Shown here in pieces: positions 1 through 7,634 of a stretch of 15,381 nt of DNA. The position numbers and the translations under genes were made by a program. The stretch comes from Opitutia bacterium UBA953. Lineage in GTDB: Bacteria > Verrucomicrobiota > Verrucomicrobiia > Opitutales > UBA953. The stretch's first letter is position 1. The number at the start of each line of letters is the position of its first letter. The notes beneath the pieces were generated by a model. That model had not been told where the DNA came from. It did no database searches and saw only the letters and a list, made by a program, of their open reading frames with translations. Location of the stretch: NCBI GenBank assembly GCA_002293125.1, contig DBCR01000027.1:5692-21072 (forward strand), read 5' to 3'.

Positions 1-96
1 ATGGAACTTAGGTCTAAACCACGCCGAAGCAAGGCGACAGGTATCTAAACCTTGACCGACCCAGCGGGGGCGGCTTCCCTTATCTTCCTGCTGTTT

Positions 97-172
97 GGGG
101 CCGTAGCTCAGTTGGTAGAGCGCGTCGTTCGCAATGACGAGGCCGTGAGTTCGAACCTCATCGGCTCCACCA
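97..172 (+). tRNA. tRNA-Ala with anticodon CGC
   Basis: A complete 76-nt cloverleaf folds by eye. The acceptor stem is 97-103 with 162-168, the D stem 106-109 with 118-121, the anticodon stem 123-127 with 135-139 (one G-U pair), the five-base variable loop 140-144, and the T stem 145-149 with 157-161 around a TTCGAAC loop. The anticodon is CGC at 130-132, which reads the alanine codon GCG. The acceptor stem has G3 paired with U70, the classical identity element of alanyl-tRNA synthetase, so the decoding and charging signals agree. The discriminator is A169 and the CCA end (170-172) is encoded. The tRNA lies tail to tail with rmuC, whose stop is 13 nt downstream. A TATCTT at 81-86 could be its -10 box, but I see no convincing -35 box. 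Confidence 0.97.
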
Positions 173-185
173 GCAGGACTCCTGA

Positions 186-1502
186 TTAGGTCGTGGTAGG
201 CGCTTCTTCGTCCTCGGAAGAATCTTCCGCCGCATCAAGGTTCAGCAGAAGTCGGGCCTCGGCATCCGGCAGCTCCGCCACCTTGGTCATCTTCCTGGTG
301 ATCTTCCGATGGCGCTCGGCCGCGTCCGTGACCACGGAGCTGGCCTCTTCCAGCTTCTTGTTGATTTTTTCGAGGAGGTCTCCGAAGTTGCCGAAGTCCT
401 TTTTGACGGCGCCAAGCAGCTTGGCGATTTCCGCAGACTTCTTTTGGACCACTAAAGTCTGGAAGCCAACGCGGAGCGAATTGACCAGGGCCATCATCGT
501 CGAAGGCCCTGCGACCACTACGCGCTTTTCTTTCAACGTCTTTTCGATGCCCGGGAAGCGGAGGACTTCGGCGTAAAGCCCCTCGGTCGGGAGGAAGAGG
601 ATCGCGAAATCCGTCGTCCGGGGAGGGTTGATGTATTTCGTGATGTCGGTCGCGAAGCTGACCACGGTGGCGGCGAGGTCTTTCTGGGCCTGGAGCAATG
701 CGGCCGTATCACCGACCTCCGCGGCGGCCACGATGCGATCGTAGTCTTCGCGGGGGAATTTAGAGTCGACGGGCAGGTAGACCGGGCCCTCTTCGTTGCC
801 CGGGAGGATGATGGCGAACTCGACCGTTTCGCCGCTGCGTTCCTTCGGGCGGAAGTTTTTGACGAACTGCTTCTCTGGTACGAGCGAATCAGACAGAAGG
901 CTCTCCAGGAAGGTTTCCCCCCAGACGCCACGGGTCTTCACGTTGCCCATGACGCGTTTAAGGTCGTTGATGTTGGAGGTAATTTGCTGCACCTCGCCAA
1001 GTCCCTTGCTGACGGCCTCCAAGCGCTCGGAGACCTGCCTGAAGCTTTCTCCTAGCCTAGCCTCGAGGGTTTTCTGCAGCTTTTCCCCGACGACTTCGCG
1101 CATTTCATTCAGGCGCTTTTCATTATCCGACCGCATGGCCTCGAGCGCCTTTTCTACATTAACTTGGAGAAGCTCGGTCTTTTTGGCGTTCTCGGCCGAG
1201 AAGTCGGCGACGGATTTTGCCGACTCGCGGCGCGATTCAGCCAATGACGCGACGATTTCCTGGCGAGAATCTCGCAGGCCGTCCGTCAGCTCCTTGCGAA
1301 GTTCGCCGGCCTGCTGCGCCTGAGCGCTTCGCAGCCGGTCCGTTTCTTTGGCGATGTCATCGCGCACCGTGCGGGCGATAAGGTCGGCTAGTCGTGCCTG
1401 TTCTTCCGGCGAGACCGAGGTGCTGCGACCAGAGTTTCGCAGGAAAAGGGCTAGACCGGCCGCGCTCAAGATGACGACGGAGCAAATGACGAAGGTATCC
1501 AT
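186..1502 (-). CDS. rmuC: RmuC-family DNA recombination protein
   Basis: The product is a 438-residue member of the RmuC family, which limits DNA inversions and rearrangements at short inverted repeats and is thought to carry a nuclease-like domain. One membrane segment sits at residues 4-21. A long charged coiled-coil follows at about 30-175, and the conserved RmuC core runs from about 178 to 405, with KTRGVWGETFLE (189-200), LPVDSKFPREDY (243-254) and TTDFAILFLPTEGLYAEVLR (296-315). The last 15 residues are acidic and Thr-rich. I chose the ATG at 1502 because it puts the membrane segment at the N-terminus, as is usual for the family. A TTG at 1547 would add 15 unlikely residues (MRTARARAECLSYKA). 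No Shine-Dalgarno is visible. It lies 46 nt after the 1549-2118 gene on the same strand and is probably co-transcribed with it. Confidence 0.93.
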   Translation of the reverse strand: MDTFVICSVVILSAAGLALFLRNSGRSTSVSPEEQARLADLIARTVRDDIAKETDRLRSAQAQQAGELRKELTDGLRDSRQEIVASLAESRRESAKSVADFSAENAKKTELLQVNVEKALEAMRSDNEKRLNEMREVVGEKLQKTLEARLGESFRQVSERLEAVSKGLGEVQQITSNINDLKRVMGNVKTRGVWGETFLESLLSDSLVPEKQFVKNFRPKERSGETVEFAIILPGNEEGPVYLPVDSKFPREDYDRIVAAAEVGDTAALLQAQKDLAATVVSFATDITKYINPPRTTDFAILFLPTEGLYAEVLRFPGIEKTLKEKRVVVAGPSTMMALVNSLRVGFQTLVVQKKSAEIAKLLGAVKKDFGNFGDLLEKINKKLEEASSVVTDAAERHRKITRKMTKVAELPDAEARLLLNLDAAEDSSEDEEAPTTT

Positions 1503-1548
1503 GGCTTTATAGGAAAGACACTCTGCCCGGGCGCGGGCCGTCCGCAAC

Positions 1549-2118
1549 TTATCCTCGCGGGTCGCCTTCGATCGCGATGGCGTTGCCGAGTTCCCAGGCG
1601 GCTTCGTACGCGGCTACGTAGTCGGGCGATGACCAGGCGGGCGAGGCCGCCTCGCCGCCGAGGCCGGCGATGAAGCCGTAGCGGATGCCGTGCGAGATGC
1701 GCCGGCGACGCGGGTTCTCCCGCTGATTACTCCACTCGAGCGCGCGGGTGAAGGCTTCGTCCGGAATGGGCGAGACGACGGACCGACCGACTTGCCAGGC
1801 AACGACGCCCGCGTGGTCAAGGTCGCTGACCTTCCGGCCGAGCACCAAAGACATCGGCACGGGGCCGTTCTGGCGGCCGGCTTCGATCTGGCCTTGGACC
1901 TGCAACCTCAGGGCGACCTGCCAACGCTCTTCGACGGTCAGGAGGCCGTAGTCGTAATCCGGGTCATCCGCTGCCGAATCCCGCAGCTCGGCCTTGGCAT
2001 AGCGCCGCCACTTGGCCAACCAGACTTTCCATTCGTCGGTTCCACGGAGGGGGGGCTTGCCCAGCCAGTCGGGGAGGTCTTCGCGCATCGATAAAACGAG
2101 GTCTTTCGTGTCTGACAT
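1549..2118 (-). CDS. Hypothetical Trp-rich soluble protein upstream of rmuC
   Basis: I do not recognise this 189-residue protein. It has no signal peptide and no membrane segment. It is rich in tryptophan (about nine) and arginine, with a cluster EWKVWLAKWRRY at about residues 29-40, an acidic stretch ADDPDYDYG near 50-58, and a basic run ENPRRRRISHG near 134-144. The C-terminal third reads as helical (DYVAAYEAAWELGNAIAIEG). Codon and GC use match its neighbours, and the frame is clean from ATG (2116-2118) to TAA, so it looks like a real gene. It is the first gene of a two-gene minus-strand unit with rmuC, and it is divergent from gspD across 167 bp. A link to DNA maintenance is only guilt by association. 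Confidence 0.75.
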   Translation of the reverse strand: MSDTKDLVLSMREDLPDWLGKPPLRGTDEWKVWLAKWRRYAKAELRDSAADDPDYDYGLLTVEERWQVALRLQVQGQIEAGRQNGPVPMSLVLGRKVSDLDHAGVVAWQVGRSVVSPIPDEAFTRALEWSNQRENPRRRRISHGIRYGFIAGLGGEAASPAWSSPDYVAAYEAAWELGNAIAIEGDPRG

Positions 2119-2164
2119 GATATCTTTTGGGTGCCTGGCAAGTAAAAGGTGAAATCTTGTTCAC

Positions 2165-2170
2165 TATAAT
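2165..2170 (+). promoter_or_regulatory. Candidate -10 box for the gspDEF operon
   Basis: A perfect TATAAT hexamer lies in the divergent intergenic region, 115 nt before the GTG start of gspD. With 17-nt spacing the -35 position is GTAAAA (2142-2147), a poor match, so either the promoter is weak or activated or the hexamer is chance. The overlapping TATTAT on the opposite strand could serve the 1549-2118 gene, but its -35 position is also poor. This stretch is clearly more AT-rich than the coding sequence around it. Confidence 0.3.
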
Positions 2171-2193
2171 AGGGTCTGCCCCTTATCCCTCAT

Positions 2194-2235
2194 GGGGTTA
2201 ACTCCCAAAATAACCGCTCGAAAACGGATTTTTCG
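2194..2235. promoter_or_regulatory. Two dyads in the gspD leader
   Basis: GGGGTTAACTCCC at 2194-2206 is a near-palindrome around GTTAAC with one mismatched pair. At 2219-2235, CGAAAA and TTTTCG form perfect 6-bp arms around the 5-nt spacer CGGAT. Both lie between the candidate -10 box and the gspD start, where an operator or leader hairpin would act. The word CCCCTTAT occurs at 2179-2186 and again just before the gspD start (2274-2281). No regulator can be named from these sites. Confidence 0.25.
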
Positions 2236-2285
2236 TCGAACTATTCCTGTGGTTTGGTGTTATCCAAGTCATACCCCTTATTCCA

Positions 2286-4421
2286 GTGAACAGCATTCCT
2301 TCGACCCAACGAAAAGGTCGGGCCTCTCTGCCCCTTTTCTATCTGCTCCTCGCCGCCGCCCTGGCGCCGACCTTGAGCTTCGCGCAGGTCGCTCCGGCAC
2401 CCGCCGCCTCCCCGGCTCCCGTCGCTGGCGTCGTCGCGGCCGTCCCGCTCCCGGGCCTCAGTGGCTCCGACCAAGTCGGTCCGGTCATCCTGCGCGATGA
2501 GACCATCGCCCAGGTCCTCGACCTGATGCAGCGCTGGACCGGCAAATCCATCCTCCGCCCGCAGGCTCTCCCGGCGAGCGTCTACACGCTCTCGCTCCCG
2601 GCTTCGATCACCCGCGATGAAGCCCTTCTCGCGATCGAGACGCTCCTCAACCTCAACGGCATCGCCGTCATCCAGCAGGGTGACAAGTTCCTGAAGGTCA
2701 TCCCGAACCTCGTCGCGAAGGCCGAGTCTCCGCAGCTCCTCACGGGCTCGGCGCTCACGCTCCCGCCCAGCGGCCGCATCGCCTCCAAAATCTTCACGCT
2801 CAAGCACGCTAATGCCCAGGAACTCGTCGCCCAGATCTCATCCGGCCTGAACACCACCCTCGCTTCGCCCCCCGTCTACTTCGGCCGTAACAACGCCCTG
2901 CTGATCACCGACTCGATCACGAACCTCCAGAAGATCGAGAACCTGGTCGCGCAGATCGATCGCCCGCAGCTCGACCTGGTGGTGACGAAGAGCTACACGC
3001 TGAAGAACGCGATGGCCACCGACCTGGTCACGAAGCTCAATTCGATGCTCCGCTCGCCCGCGACGGTCGCCGGCGGCGCCCCCTTCCGCCTCAGCACGGG
3101 CACGACCTTCCTCGCCGACGAGCGCACCAACCGCGTGCTGCTCATGGGCTCGGCCGACCAGCATGATTTCTTTGATAAGCTGATCGACACGCTCGACCAG
3201 AAATCCAACCCGAACACGAAGACCGACGTGATCTTCCTGCGCCACGCCGACGCCCAGCAGGTCGCCACGCTCGTGACCTCCCTCGTCACCGGCCAGACGA
3301 CCGCCGCCGCCCGCGCCGGCAACACGGTCCGCAGCGCCACGGTCAATCGTACCCCGACCCCGGTCGCCCCCGCCCCCGTCGCCGGAGCCGCTGGTGCCAC
3401 CACTTCCCAGATGGGCGCCGACGAGTTCAGCAGCAACCTCACCGTCCTCCCCGATGTCCGCAGCAACTCGGTCGTGGTCTCGGGCACCAACGATGACCTG
3501 CGTCTCCTTCATGACCTGATCGACAAGGTCGACATCGTCCTCCCGCAGGTCCGCATCGAAGTCGTCATCGCCGAAGTGAAGCTCTCCGATAACGAGAGCA
3601 ATGGCATCAGCACCCTCGGGCTCACGGTTCAAAACGGCAAGCTCGTCGGCATCGGCGGCAGCGGCGCCGGCTTCGGCGTCACGGGCATCCCCGTCACTCC
3701 GGTCAATCCTGTCCTCAACACCGGCCAGACCATCGTGAATCCGGCCCAAGGCTCGCTCGCTCCCGGCACCAATAGCCTGAGCGCCACGATCGGCCTCGTC
3801 ACCACGCCGCGGAAGGGCGACCTGAAGATCCTCTCGGTGCCGGCCATCACGACGACCCACAACAAGGAAGCGACGCTCTTCGTCGGCGAATCCCGCCCGG
3901 TCATCACGGGCTCCTCGGTCGCCGCCACCACCGGCCAGGTCACCTCCACGGTCTCGCAGCGCGATATCGGCATCACCCTCAAGGTGCTCCCGCTCATCGG
4001 CAAGGACGGCGCCGTCCAACTGCAGATCTCGCAGTCGGTCGAAGACATCCTCGGCTCGACCATCCTCGACGGTAACGACCAGCCGATCATCGGCCGTCGT
4101 ACGACCGATTCCTACGTGAGCGCGATGAGCGGCGAGATCGTCGTCCTCGGCGGCCTCCAGCGCACGGTGACCACGAAGTCCACCTCGCGCCTCGGCCCGA
4201 TCCCGATCATCGGCGATATCTTCGGCTCCTCGACCAACCTCGAGGAGAAGCAGGAGCTGATCATCTTCCTCCGCCCCTACGTGCTCAACGGCTCGGCCGT
4301 CGACAACCTCGACGCCCTCAGTCGCGCGGCCAGCAGCGCCATCGGACCCGAGGTGAAGAAGGTCATCGATAACGTCCCCGGCAAGGCGCCCGAAGCCCCG
4401 GCCGCCCCCGACAAGAAGTAA
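2286..4421 (+). CDS. gspD: Type II secretion system secretin GspD
   Basis: This 711-residue protein is the outer-membrane secretin, the multimeric gated pore through which folded periplasmic substrates leave. A signal peptide spans residues 1 to about 33 (basic RKGR, hydrophobic core, SFA before Q34), followed by an Ala/Pro-rich linker. The N0 domain is about 66-140, and three N1-type repeats are near 168-227, 235-305 and 313-416. The last of these carries an Ala/Thr/Pro-rich insert at 336-378. The secretin domain is about 420-668, with VRIEVVIAEVKLSDNESNG (422-440), VPAITTTHNKEATLFVGES (518-536) and the C-terminal LGPIPIIGDIFGS (636-648) and ELIIFLRPYVLN (657-668). A charged Ala/Pro tail follows. 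The start is GTG, chosen because it exposes the signal peptide; no ATG lies nearby and no Shine-Dalgarno is visible. It is first in gspDEF, with gspE 1 nt downstream. PilQ is less likely because of the full N0-N3 layout and the Gsp neighbours. Confidence 0.95.
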   Translation: MNSIPSTQRKGRASLPLFYLLLAAALAPTLSFAQVAPAPAASPAPVAGVVAAVPLPGLSGSDQVGPVILRDETIAQVLDLMQRWTGKSILRPQALPASVYTLSLPASITRDEALLAIETLLNLNGIAVIQQGDKFLKVIPNLVAKAESPQLLTGSALTLPPSGRIASKIFTLKHANAQELVAQISSGLNTTLASPPVYFGRNNALLITDSITNLQKIENLVAQIDRPQLDLVVTKSYTLKNAMATDLVTKLNSMLRSPATVAGGAPFRLSTGTTFLADERTNRVLLMGSADQHDFFDKLIDTLDQKSNPNTKTDVIFLRHADAQQVATLVTSLVTGQTTAAARAGNTVRSATVNRTPTPVAPAPVAGAAGATTSQMGADEFSSNLTVLPDVRSNSVVVSGTNDDLRLLHDLIDKVDIVLPQVRIEVVIAEVKLSDNESNGISTLGLTVQNGKLVGIGGSGAGFGVTGIPVTPVNPVLNTGQTIVNPAQGSLAPGTNSLSATIGLVTTPRKGDLKILSVPAITTTHNKEATLFVGESRPVITGSSVAATTGQVTSTVSQRDIGITLKVLPLIGKDGAVQLQISQSVEDILGSTILDGNDQPIIGRRTTDSYVSAMSGEIVVLGGLQRTVTTKSTSRLGPIPIIGDIFGSSTNLEEKQELIIFLRPYVLNGSAVDNLDALSRAASSAIGPEVKKVIDNVPGKAPEAPAAPDKK

Positions 4422-4422
4422 C

Positions 4423-6105
4423 ATGTTGACCGTCGACCGGCACGGACTGCCCTCGGCCCTGGCCGAGCGCCTGACCGACGAAGTGCGTGCTTCGTTCGCG
4501 GAGACCCCGCGCGAAGGTCGCTTCAAGTTCCTCGCGCAGGCGCTCAACCTCGACGAGGCCGCGCTCCTCGCCGAACTTTCCCGCCTCACGGGCCTTGAGG
4601 TCCTCGAGGAACCGGCCATCGATCCCGAGGGCATGAAGATCCTGCCCGCACGCATCGCGTCCGAAGCGCAGGTCGTCCCGACGCTCCTCCCCGGCGGCGA
4701 AGAAGGCCGCCTCCGCCTCGTCACGGCCCTTCCGCCCGACACGGATACCTGCGACTGGATCGCGACCTTCGCCGCCCGGCGACCGAAGTGGTACCTCGCC
4801 CCGCCCGAACGCGTCAGCGCCCTCATCAACGAAAACTACGGCGTGGGTTCCGGCAGCCTCGAAGACGAAGGCGATGACCTCCCCGCCGCTGAAGCCAATA
4901 ATGACGTCGAAGCCGACCAGGACGCCGCGGTCGTGCGCTTCGTCACCGAAGTCCTCTCGCAAGCCGTCGCCGAAGGCGCGACCGACGTCCACTTCGAGCC
5001 GCAGGAAAACAACCTCCGCATCCGTTACCGCGTCGACGGCATCCTGATCGCGATCCCGCTCCCGGATAATCTCGCCCGCTTCCAGGACGCGATCATCTCG
5101 CGCCTGAAGATCATGGCGCGCCTCAATATCTCCGAGCGCCGCCTCCCGCAGGACGGCCGCATCAACTTCCGCGACGGCAAGAACGTCCTCGATATCCGCG
5201 TCTCGACGATTCCGACGATCTACGCCGAGTCGGTCTCGCTGCGTCTCCTCAACCAGCGCAAGGAGGCCTACAACATGGACCGCATCGGCATGAACGCCGA
5301 CGAGCAGGCCGCGGTCCGCAAGGTCCTCGACTACCCGCACGGCATCATCCTGGTCACGGGCCCGACGGGTTCCGGCAAGTCGACCACGCTCAACGCCTTC
5401 CTCCAGGCGATCAATTCACCCGATATCCGTATCGTGACGATCGAAGATCCGATCGAGTACGAAGTGCCCGGCGCCAACCAGGTGCAGACGCGGTCCGAGA
5501 TCGGCCTCACCTTCGCCGGCGCCCTTCGCAGCACGCTGCGCCAGGACCCCGACGTCATCATGGTCGGCGAAATCCGTGACTTGGAGACGGCCGAAATCTC
5601 GATCCGCGCCTCGCTCACGGGCCACTTGGTTTTCTCGACCCTCCACACGAACGACGCGCCCGGCGCGATCACGCGACTCGTCGACATGGGCGTCGAGCCC
5701 TTCCTCGTCGGCTCCGCCGTCGAGCTCGTCATCGCCCAACGCCTGGTCCGTCGCCTCTGTGTGGATTGCGCCAAGACCGTCCCGGTCGACCGCAAGAAAG
5801 TCCTGCCCGCCCTCGAGGCGCTCGGCATGGACGAATCCTTCCTGAAGGACGTGACGTCGCTCAAGGAAGCTGTCGGCTGCCGCAAGTGCCGCAACACGGG
5901 TTACCGCGGCCGCGTCGGCGTCTTCGAGATCTTCCACCCGAAGCCTTTGCATGACCTCATCGTGAGCCGCGTCTCCAACCGCGAGTTGACCGACAAGGCG
6001 ATCGAGCAGGGGATGCGTCCCCTCGCCAAGGCCGGCTGGATCAAGGTCGCCGCTGGTCTCACGACCATCGACGAGCTCGTCCGTAACCTGAGCTCCAACG
6101 AATAA
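4423..6105 (+). CDS. gspE: Type II secretion ATPase GspE
   Basis: This 560-residue cytoplasmic hexameric ATPase powers pseudopilus assembly through GspF and GspL. Residues 1 to about 140 form the MshEN/T2SSE N-terminal domain, followed by an acidic linker (145-168). The catalytic part contains ATDVHFEPQ (186-194), Walker A GPTGSGKST (313-321), the Asp box EDPIEYE (341-347), Walker B DVIMVGEIRD (377-386) and the His box HLVFSTLHTND (401-411). A zinc-binding four-cysteine module is intact at C446/C449 and C486/C489, with a spacing typical of GspE and PilB. All catalytic motifs look functional. The ATG lies 1 nt after the gspD stop, so translation is probably coupled. PilB is the alternative, but the neighbouring GspG- and GspK-type pseudopilin genes favour T2SS. 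Confidence 0.96.
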   Translation: MLTVDRHGLPSALAERLTDEVRASFAETPREGRFKFLAQALNLDEAALLAELSRLTGLEVLEEPAIDPEGMKILPARIASEAQVVPTLLPGGEEGRLRLVTALPPDTDTCDWIATFAARRPKWYLAPPERVSALINENYGVGSGSLEDEGDDLPAAEANNDVEADQDAAVVRFVTEVLSQAVAEGATDVHFEPQENNLRIRYRVDGILIAIPLPDNLARFQDAIISRLKIMARLNISERRLPQDGRINFRDGKNVLDIRVSTIPTIYAESVSLRLLNQRKEAYNMDRIGMNADEQAAVRKVLDYPHGIILVTGPTGSGKSTTLNAFLQAINSPDIRIVTIEDPIEYEVPGANQVQTRSEIGLTFAGALRSTLRQDPDVIMVGEIRDLETAEISIRASLTGHLVFSTLHTNDAPGAITRLVDMGVEPFLVGSAVELVIAQRLVRRLCVDCAKTVPVDRKKVLPALEALGMDESFLKDVTSLKEAVGCRKCRNTGYRGRVGVFEIFHPKPLHDLIVSRVSNRELTDKAIEQGMRPLAKAGWIKVAAGLTTIDELVRNLSSNE

Positions 6106-6111
6106 GCCGCG

Positions 6112-7344
6112 ATGGCCGTCTTCAACTACACCGCGCGCGACGCCGGGGGGGCCGTGACTGAGGGCACCATCGACTCGCAGACGCGTCGCGACGCCCTCCG
6201 CAAGCTGCAGGCCCGCGGCCTCAAGCCGGTCAAGGTCGAGGAAGCGGGCGCCGCCGTGCGCGCCAAGGAAGCGGTCCGCGAGGGTGGCCCCGCCGATAAG
6301 GATCTGCTGCCGACCCAAGCCGAATGCCTGCCTTTCCTGGAAGCGATGGCCGACCTCGTCCGCTCCGGGATGTCCGCGGGCGAAGCGCTCCGCCTCCTCT
6401 CCCTTCGCCTCCAGAAATCCCGTCTCCGCGTTCTCTGCGCCGGCATCTGGTCCAAACTCGGCGAAGGCCAGAGCCTCTCCGTCGCGATGGGTGGCTACCC
6501 GAAGGTCTTCGACGGCCAGACGCTCAACCTGATCGCCGCGGGCGAAGCCACGGGTAATATCCGCGACGTCCTGGAGCGCCTCATCACGCACTTCACGGAG
6601 CAGAACGAATTCCGCCGTAAGTTGGCCAGCGCGATGGCCTACCCGGTCTTCATCTGTTTCGTGGCGGTGGGCGTCATCATCTTCTTCGTCCTCTTCCTGC
6701 TGCCTCGCCTAGAGACCTTGCTGAAGTCGCTCGGCGGCGAAATGCCGCTCTCGACCAAGTTGCTCATCGGCTTCGCGAACACGCTGCTCTGGTTCGGCCC
6801 GCTCCTCCTGGTCCTCGCGATCGCGTTGGCCTTCTACGTGAAGTACTGGCGCAAGACGGAGGCCGGCCTCATCGCCTCCGACGCGCTGCTCCTCCGCGTG
6901 CCGCTCGCCGGCACCTTCGTGGTGCGCGTGTCGGTCCTCAACTTCTGCCAGACCCTCGCGGTCCTCCTCGAGAACGGGATCACCACCGCTGAGGCCCTTC
7001 GCCTCGCCGAGAAAACGGCCCCGAACCGCGCCCTCCGCCAGCAGCTGCGCGCGGCGACCGACCGCGTGCTCGAAGGCGATAGCCTCTCGAAGGCCCTCGC
7101 GCGCACGGGCTATTTCCCGCGCCTCCTCCTCGACCGCGTCGCCGTCGCCGAACAGACCGGCAACCTGGCGCCCGGCCTCCGCGACATCGCCCGCTCCTAT
7201 CGCGCCGAACTCGACCGCTGGCTGGGCACGCTTTCGCAGACGATCTCCGCTTCCGTGCTCATCGTGGCGTTCTCGTTCGTCGCTTTCATCGCCTTCGCGA
7301 TCGTCTCCGCCGTCTTCCAGGTCAGCTCCAGCTTCAGTTTCTAA
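6112..7344 (+). CDS. gspF: Type II secretion inner-membrane platform protein GspF
   Basis: This 410-residue polytopic protein is the core of the inner-membrane assembly platform and contacts the GspE ATPase. An N-terminal segment (MAVFNYTARDAGG, 1-13) is the small beta domain typical of the family. Two homologous T2SSF cytoplasmic domains follow at about 72-195 and 275-400. The repeat signatures are LVRSGMSAGEALRLL (82-96) with GEATGNIRDVLERL (144-157), and LLENGITTAEALRLAE (285-300) with AEQTGNLAPGLRDIA (346-360). Membrane segments are near 177-198, 222-246 and 376-402. The start is 6 nt after the gspE stop. It is the last gene of gspDEF, and the first GGTAGGG hairpin of the repeat island begins one base after its stop codon. 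Confidence 0.95.
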   Translation: MAVFNYTARDAGGAVTEGTIDSQTRRDALRKLQARGLKPVKVEEAGAAVRAKEAVREGGPADKDLLPTQAECLPFLEAMADLVRSGMSAGEALRLLSLRLQKSRLRVLCAGIWSKLGEGQSLSVAMGGYPKVFDGQTLNLIAAGEATGNIRDVLERLITHFTEQNEFRRKLASAMAYPVFICFVAVGVIIFFVLFLLPRLETLLKSLGGEMPLSTKLLIGFANTLLWFGPLLLVLAIALAFYVKYWRKTEAGLIASDALLLRVPLAGTFVVRVSVLNFCQTLAVLLENGITTAEALRLAEKTAPNRALRQQLRAATDRVLEGDSLSKALARTGYFPRLLLDRVAVAEQTGNLAPGLRDIARSYRAELDRWLGTLSQTISASVLIVAFSFVAFIAFAIVSAVFQVSSSFSF

Positions 7345-7345
7345 A

Positions 7346-7371
7346 GGTAGGGACAGCACCACGTGCTGTCC
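7346..7371 (+). repeat. GGTAGGG hairpin 1
   Basis: Head GGTAGGG is at 7346-7352. Arms GGACAGCAC (7351-7359) and GTGCTGTCC (7363-7371) pair perfectly over 9 bp around the loop CAC. The last two G of the head form the base of the stem. It begins one base after the gspF stop codon. Confidence 0.85.
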
Positions 7372-7381
7372 TCTGCAACTA

Positions 7382-7408
7382 GGTAGGGCTGACCACCCTT
7401 GGTCAGCC
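7382..7408 (+). repeat. GGTAGGG hairpin 2
   Basis: Head GGTAGGG is at 7382-7388. Arms GGCTGACCA (7387-7395) and TGGTCAGCC (7400-7408) pair perfectly over 9 bp around the loop CCCT. The arm sequence differs from hairpin 1 apart from the first two bases and chance matches. It is the same stem family as the inverted hairpin 6. Confidence 0.85.
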
Positions 7409-7412
7409 GCCC

Positions 7413-7438
7413 GGGTAGAGATGCGATGACATCGCATC
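7413..7438 (+). repeat. GGTAGGG-like hairpin 3 (variant head)
   Basis: The head is degenerate, GGTAGAG at 7414-7420. Arms GATGCGAT (7420-7427) and ATCGCATC (7431-7438) pair perfectly over 8 bp around GAC. It is the most diverged member, but it keeps the size and the position in the ladder. Confidence 0.65.
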
Positions 7439-7452
7439 CGTCTGTCTCCCAT

Positions 7453-7478
7453 GGTAGGGACGGCTCTCCGAGCCGTCC
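7453..7478 (+). repeat. GGTAGGG hairpin 4
   Basis: Head GGTAGGG is at 7453-7459. Arms GGACGGCTC (7458-7466) and GAGCCGTCC (7470-7478) pair perfectly over 9 bp around TCC. It is the most GC-rich stem of the set. Confidence 0.85.
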
Positions 7479-7488
7479 GCTATATCTA

Positions 7489-7515
7489 GGTAGGGTCGAG
7501 CATCCCTGTTCGACC
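7489..7515 (+). repeat. GGTAGGG hairpin 5
   Basis: Head GGTAGGG is at 7489-7495. Arms GGTCGAGCA (7494-7502) and TGTTCGACC (7507-7515) pair over 9 bp around TCCC, with a single G-U pair that would hold in RNA on this strand. Confidence 0.8.
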
Positions 7516-7517
7516 GC

Positions 7518-7544
7518 GGCCGACCAAGGATGGTCAGCCCTACC
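7518..7544 (-). repeat. GGTAGGG hairpin 6 (inverted copy)
   Basis: This copy is reversed. The complement of the head, CCCTACC, lies at 7538-7544, and arms GGCCGACCA (7518-7526) and TGGTCAGCC (7531-7539) pair over 9 bp around AGGA. One pair is a wobble or mismatch, depending on the strand transcribed. Its stem closely matches hairpin 2. It faces hairpin 5 two bases away, so the pair forms a head-out doublet. Confidence 0.8.
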
Positions 7545-7572
7545 CATTGCTGCTGCCCACCATTCTCAGCAC

Positions 7573-7608
7573 CAGGTTCGGGTTCGGGCCATCCCGCACC
7601 CGAACCTG
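7573..7608. repeat. 11-bp inverted repeat
   Basis: CAGGTTCGGGT (7573-7583) and ACCCGAACCTG (7598-7608) are perfect inverted arms around a 14-nt spacer. The left arm contains the local duplication GGTTCG GGTTCG. The right arm runs into the tandem pair CCTGAACA CCTGAACC (7605-7620). It has no GGTAGGG head, so it belongs to a different class from the six hairpins. Confidence 0.7.
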
Positions 7609-7634
7609 AACACCTGAACCAGGCTCCCGACGGC

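Noticed and set aside
52..86. Promoter for the tRNA made of TTGACC (52-57) and TATCTT (81-86)
   Set aside because: The spacing is 23 nt, too long for a sigma-70 promoter, and no better -35 lies at 17 nt.
97..185. tRNA 3' end as an attachment site for an integrated element
   Set aside because: No integrase, no repeated tRNA 3' fragment and no foreign gene block are visible in the window.
1503..1547. N-terminal extension of RmuC from a TTG start
   Set aside because: The extra 15 residues put charged residues ahead of the membrane helix and do not resemble the family. The ATG at 1502 gives a standard N-terminus.
2838..4829. Minus-strand open frame of 663 codons across gspD and gspE
   Set aside because: It is antisense to two well-supported genes. 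Its product is a low-complexity Arg/Asp/Gly/Val sequence, as expected from the GC-biased codons on the other strand.
7351..7371. Intrinsic terminator for gspDEF at the first hairpin
   Set aside because: The stem is good and lies just after the stop codon, but no T-run follows. It is kept as a repeat element, not as a terminator.
7345..7544. CRISPR array
   Set aside because: Only a 7-base head is shared, unit spacing is uneven (31-55 bp), one unit is inverted, and each variable part is self-complementary instead of spacer-like. No cas genes are present.
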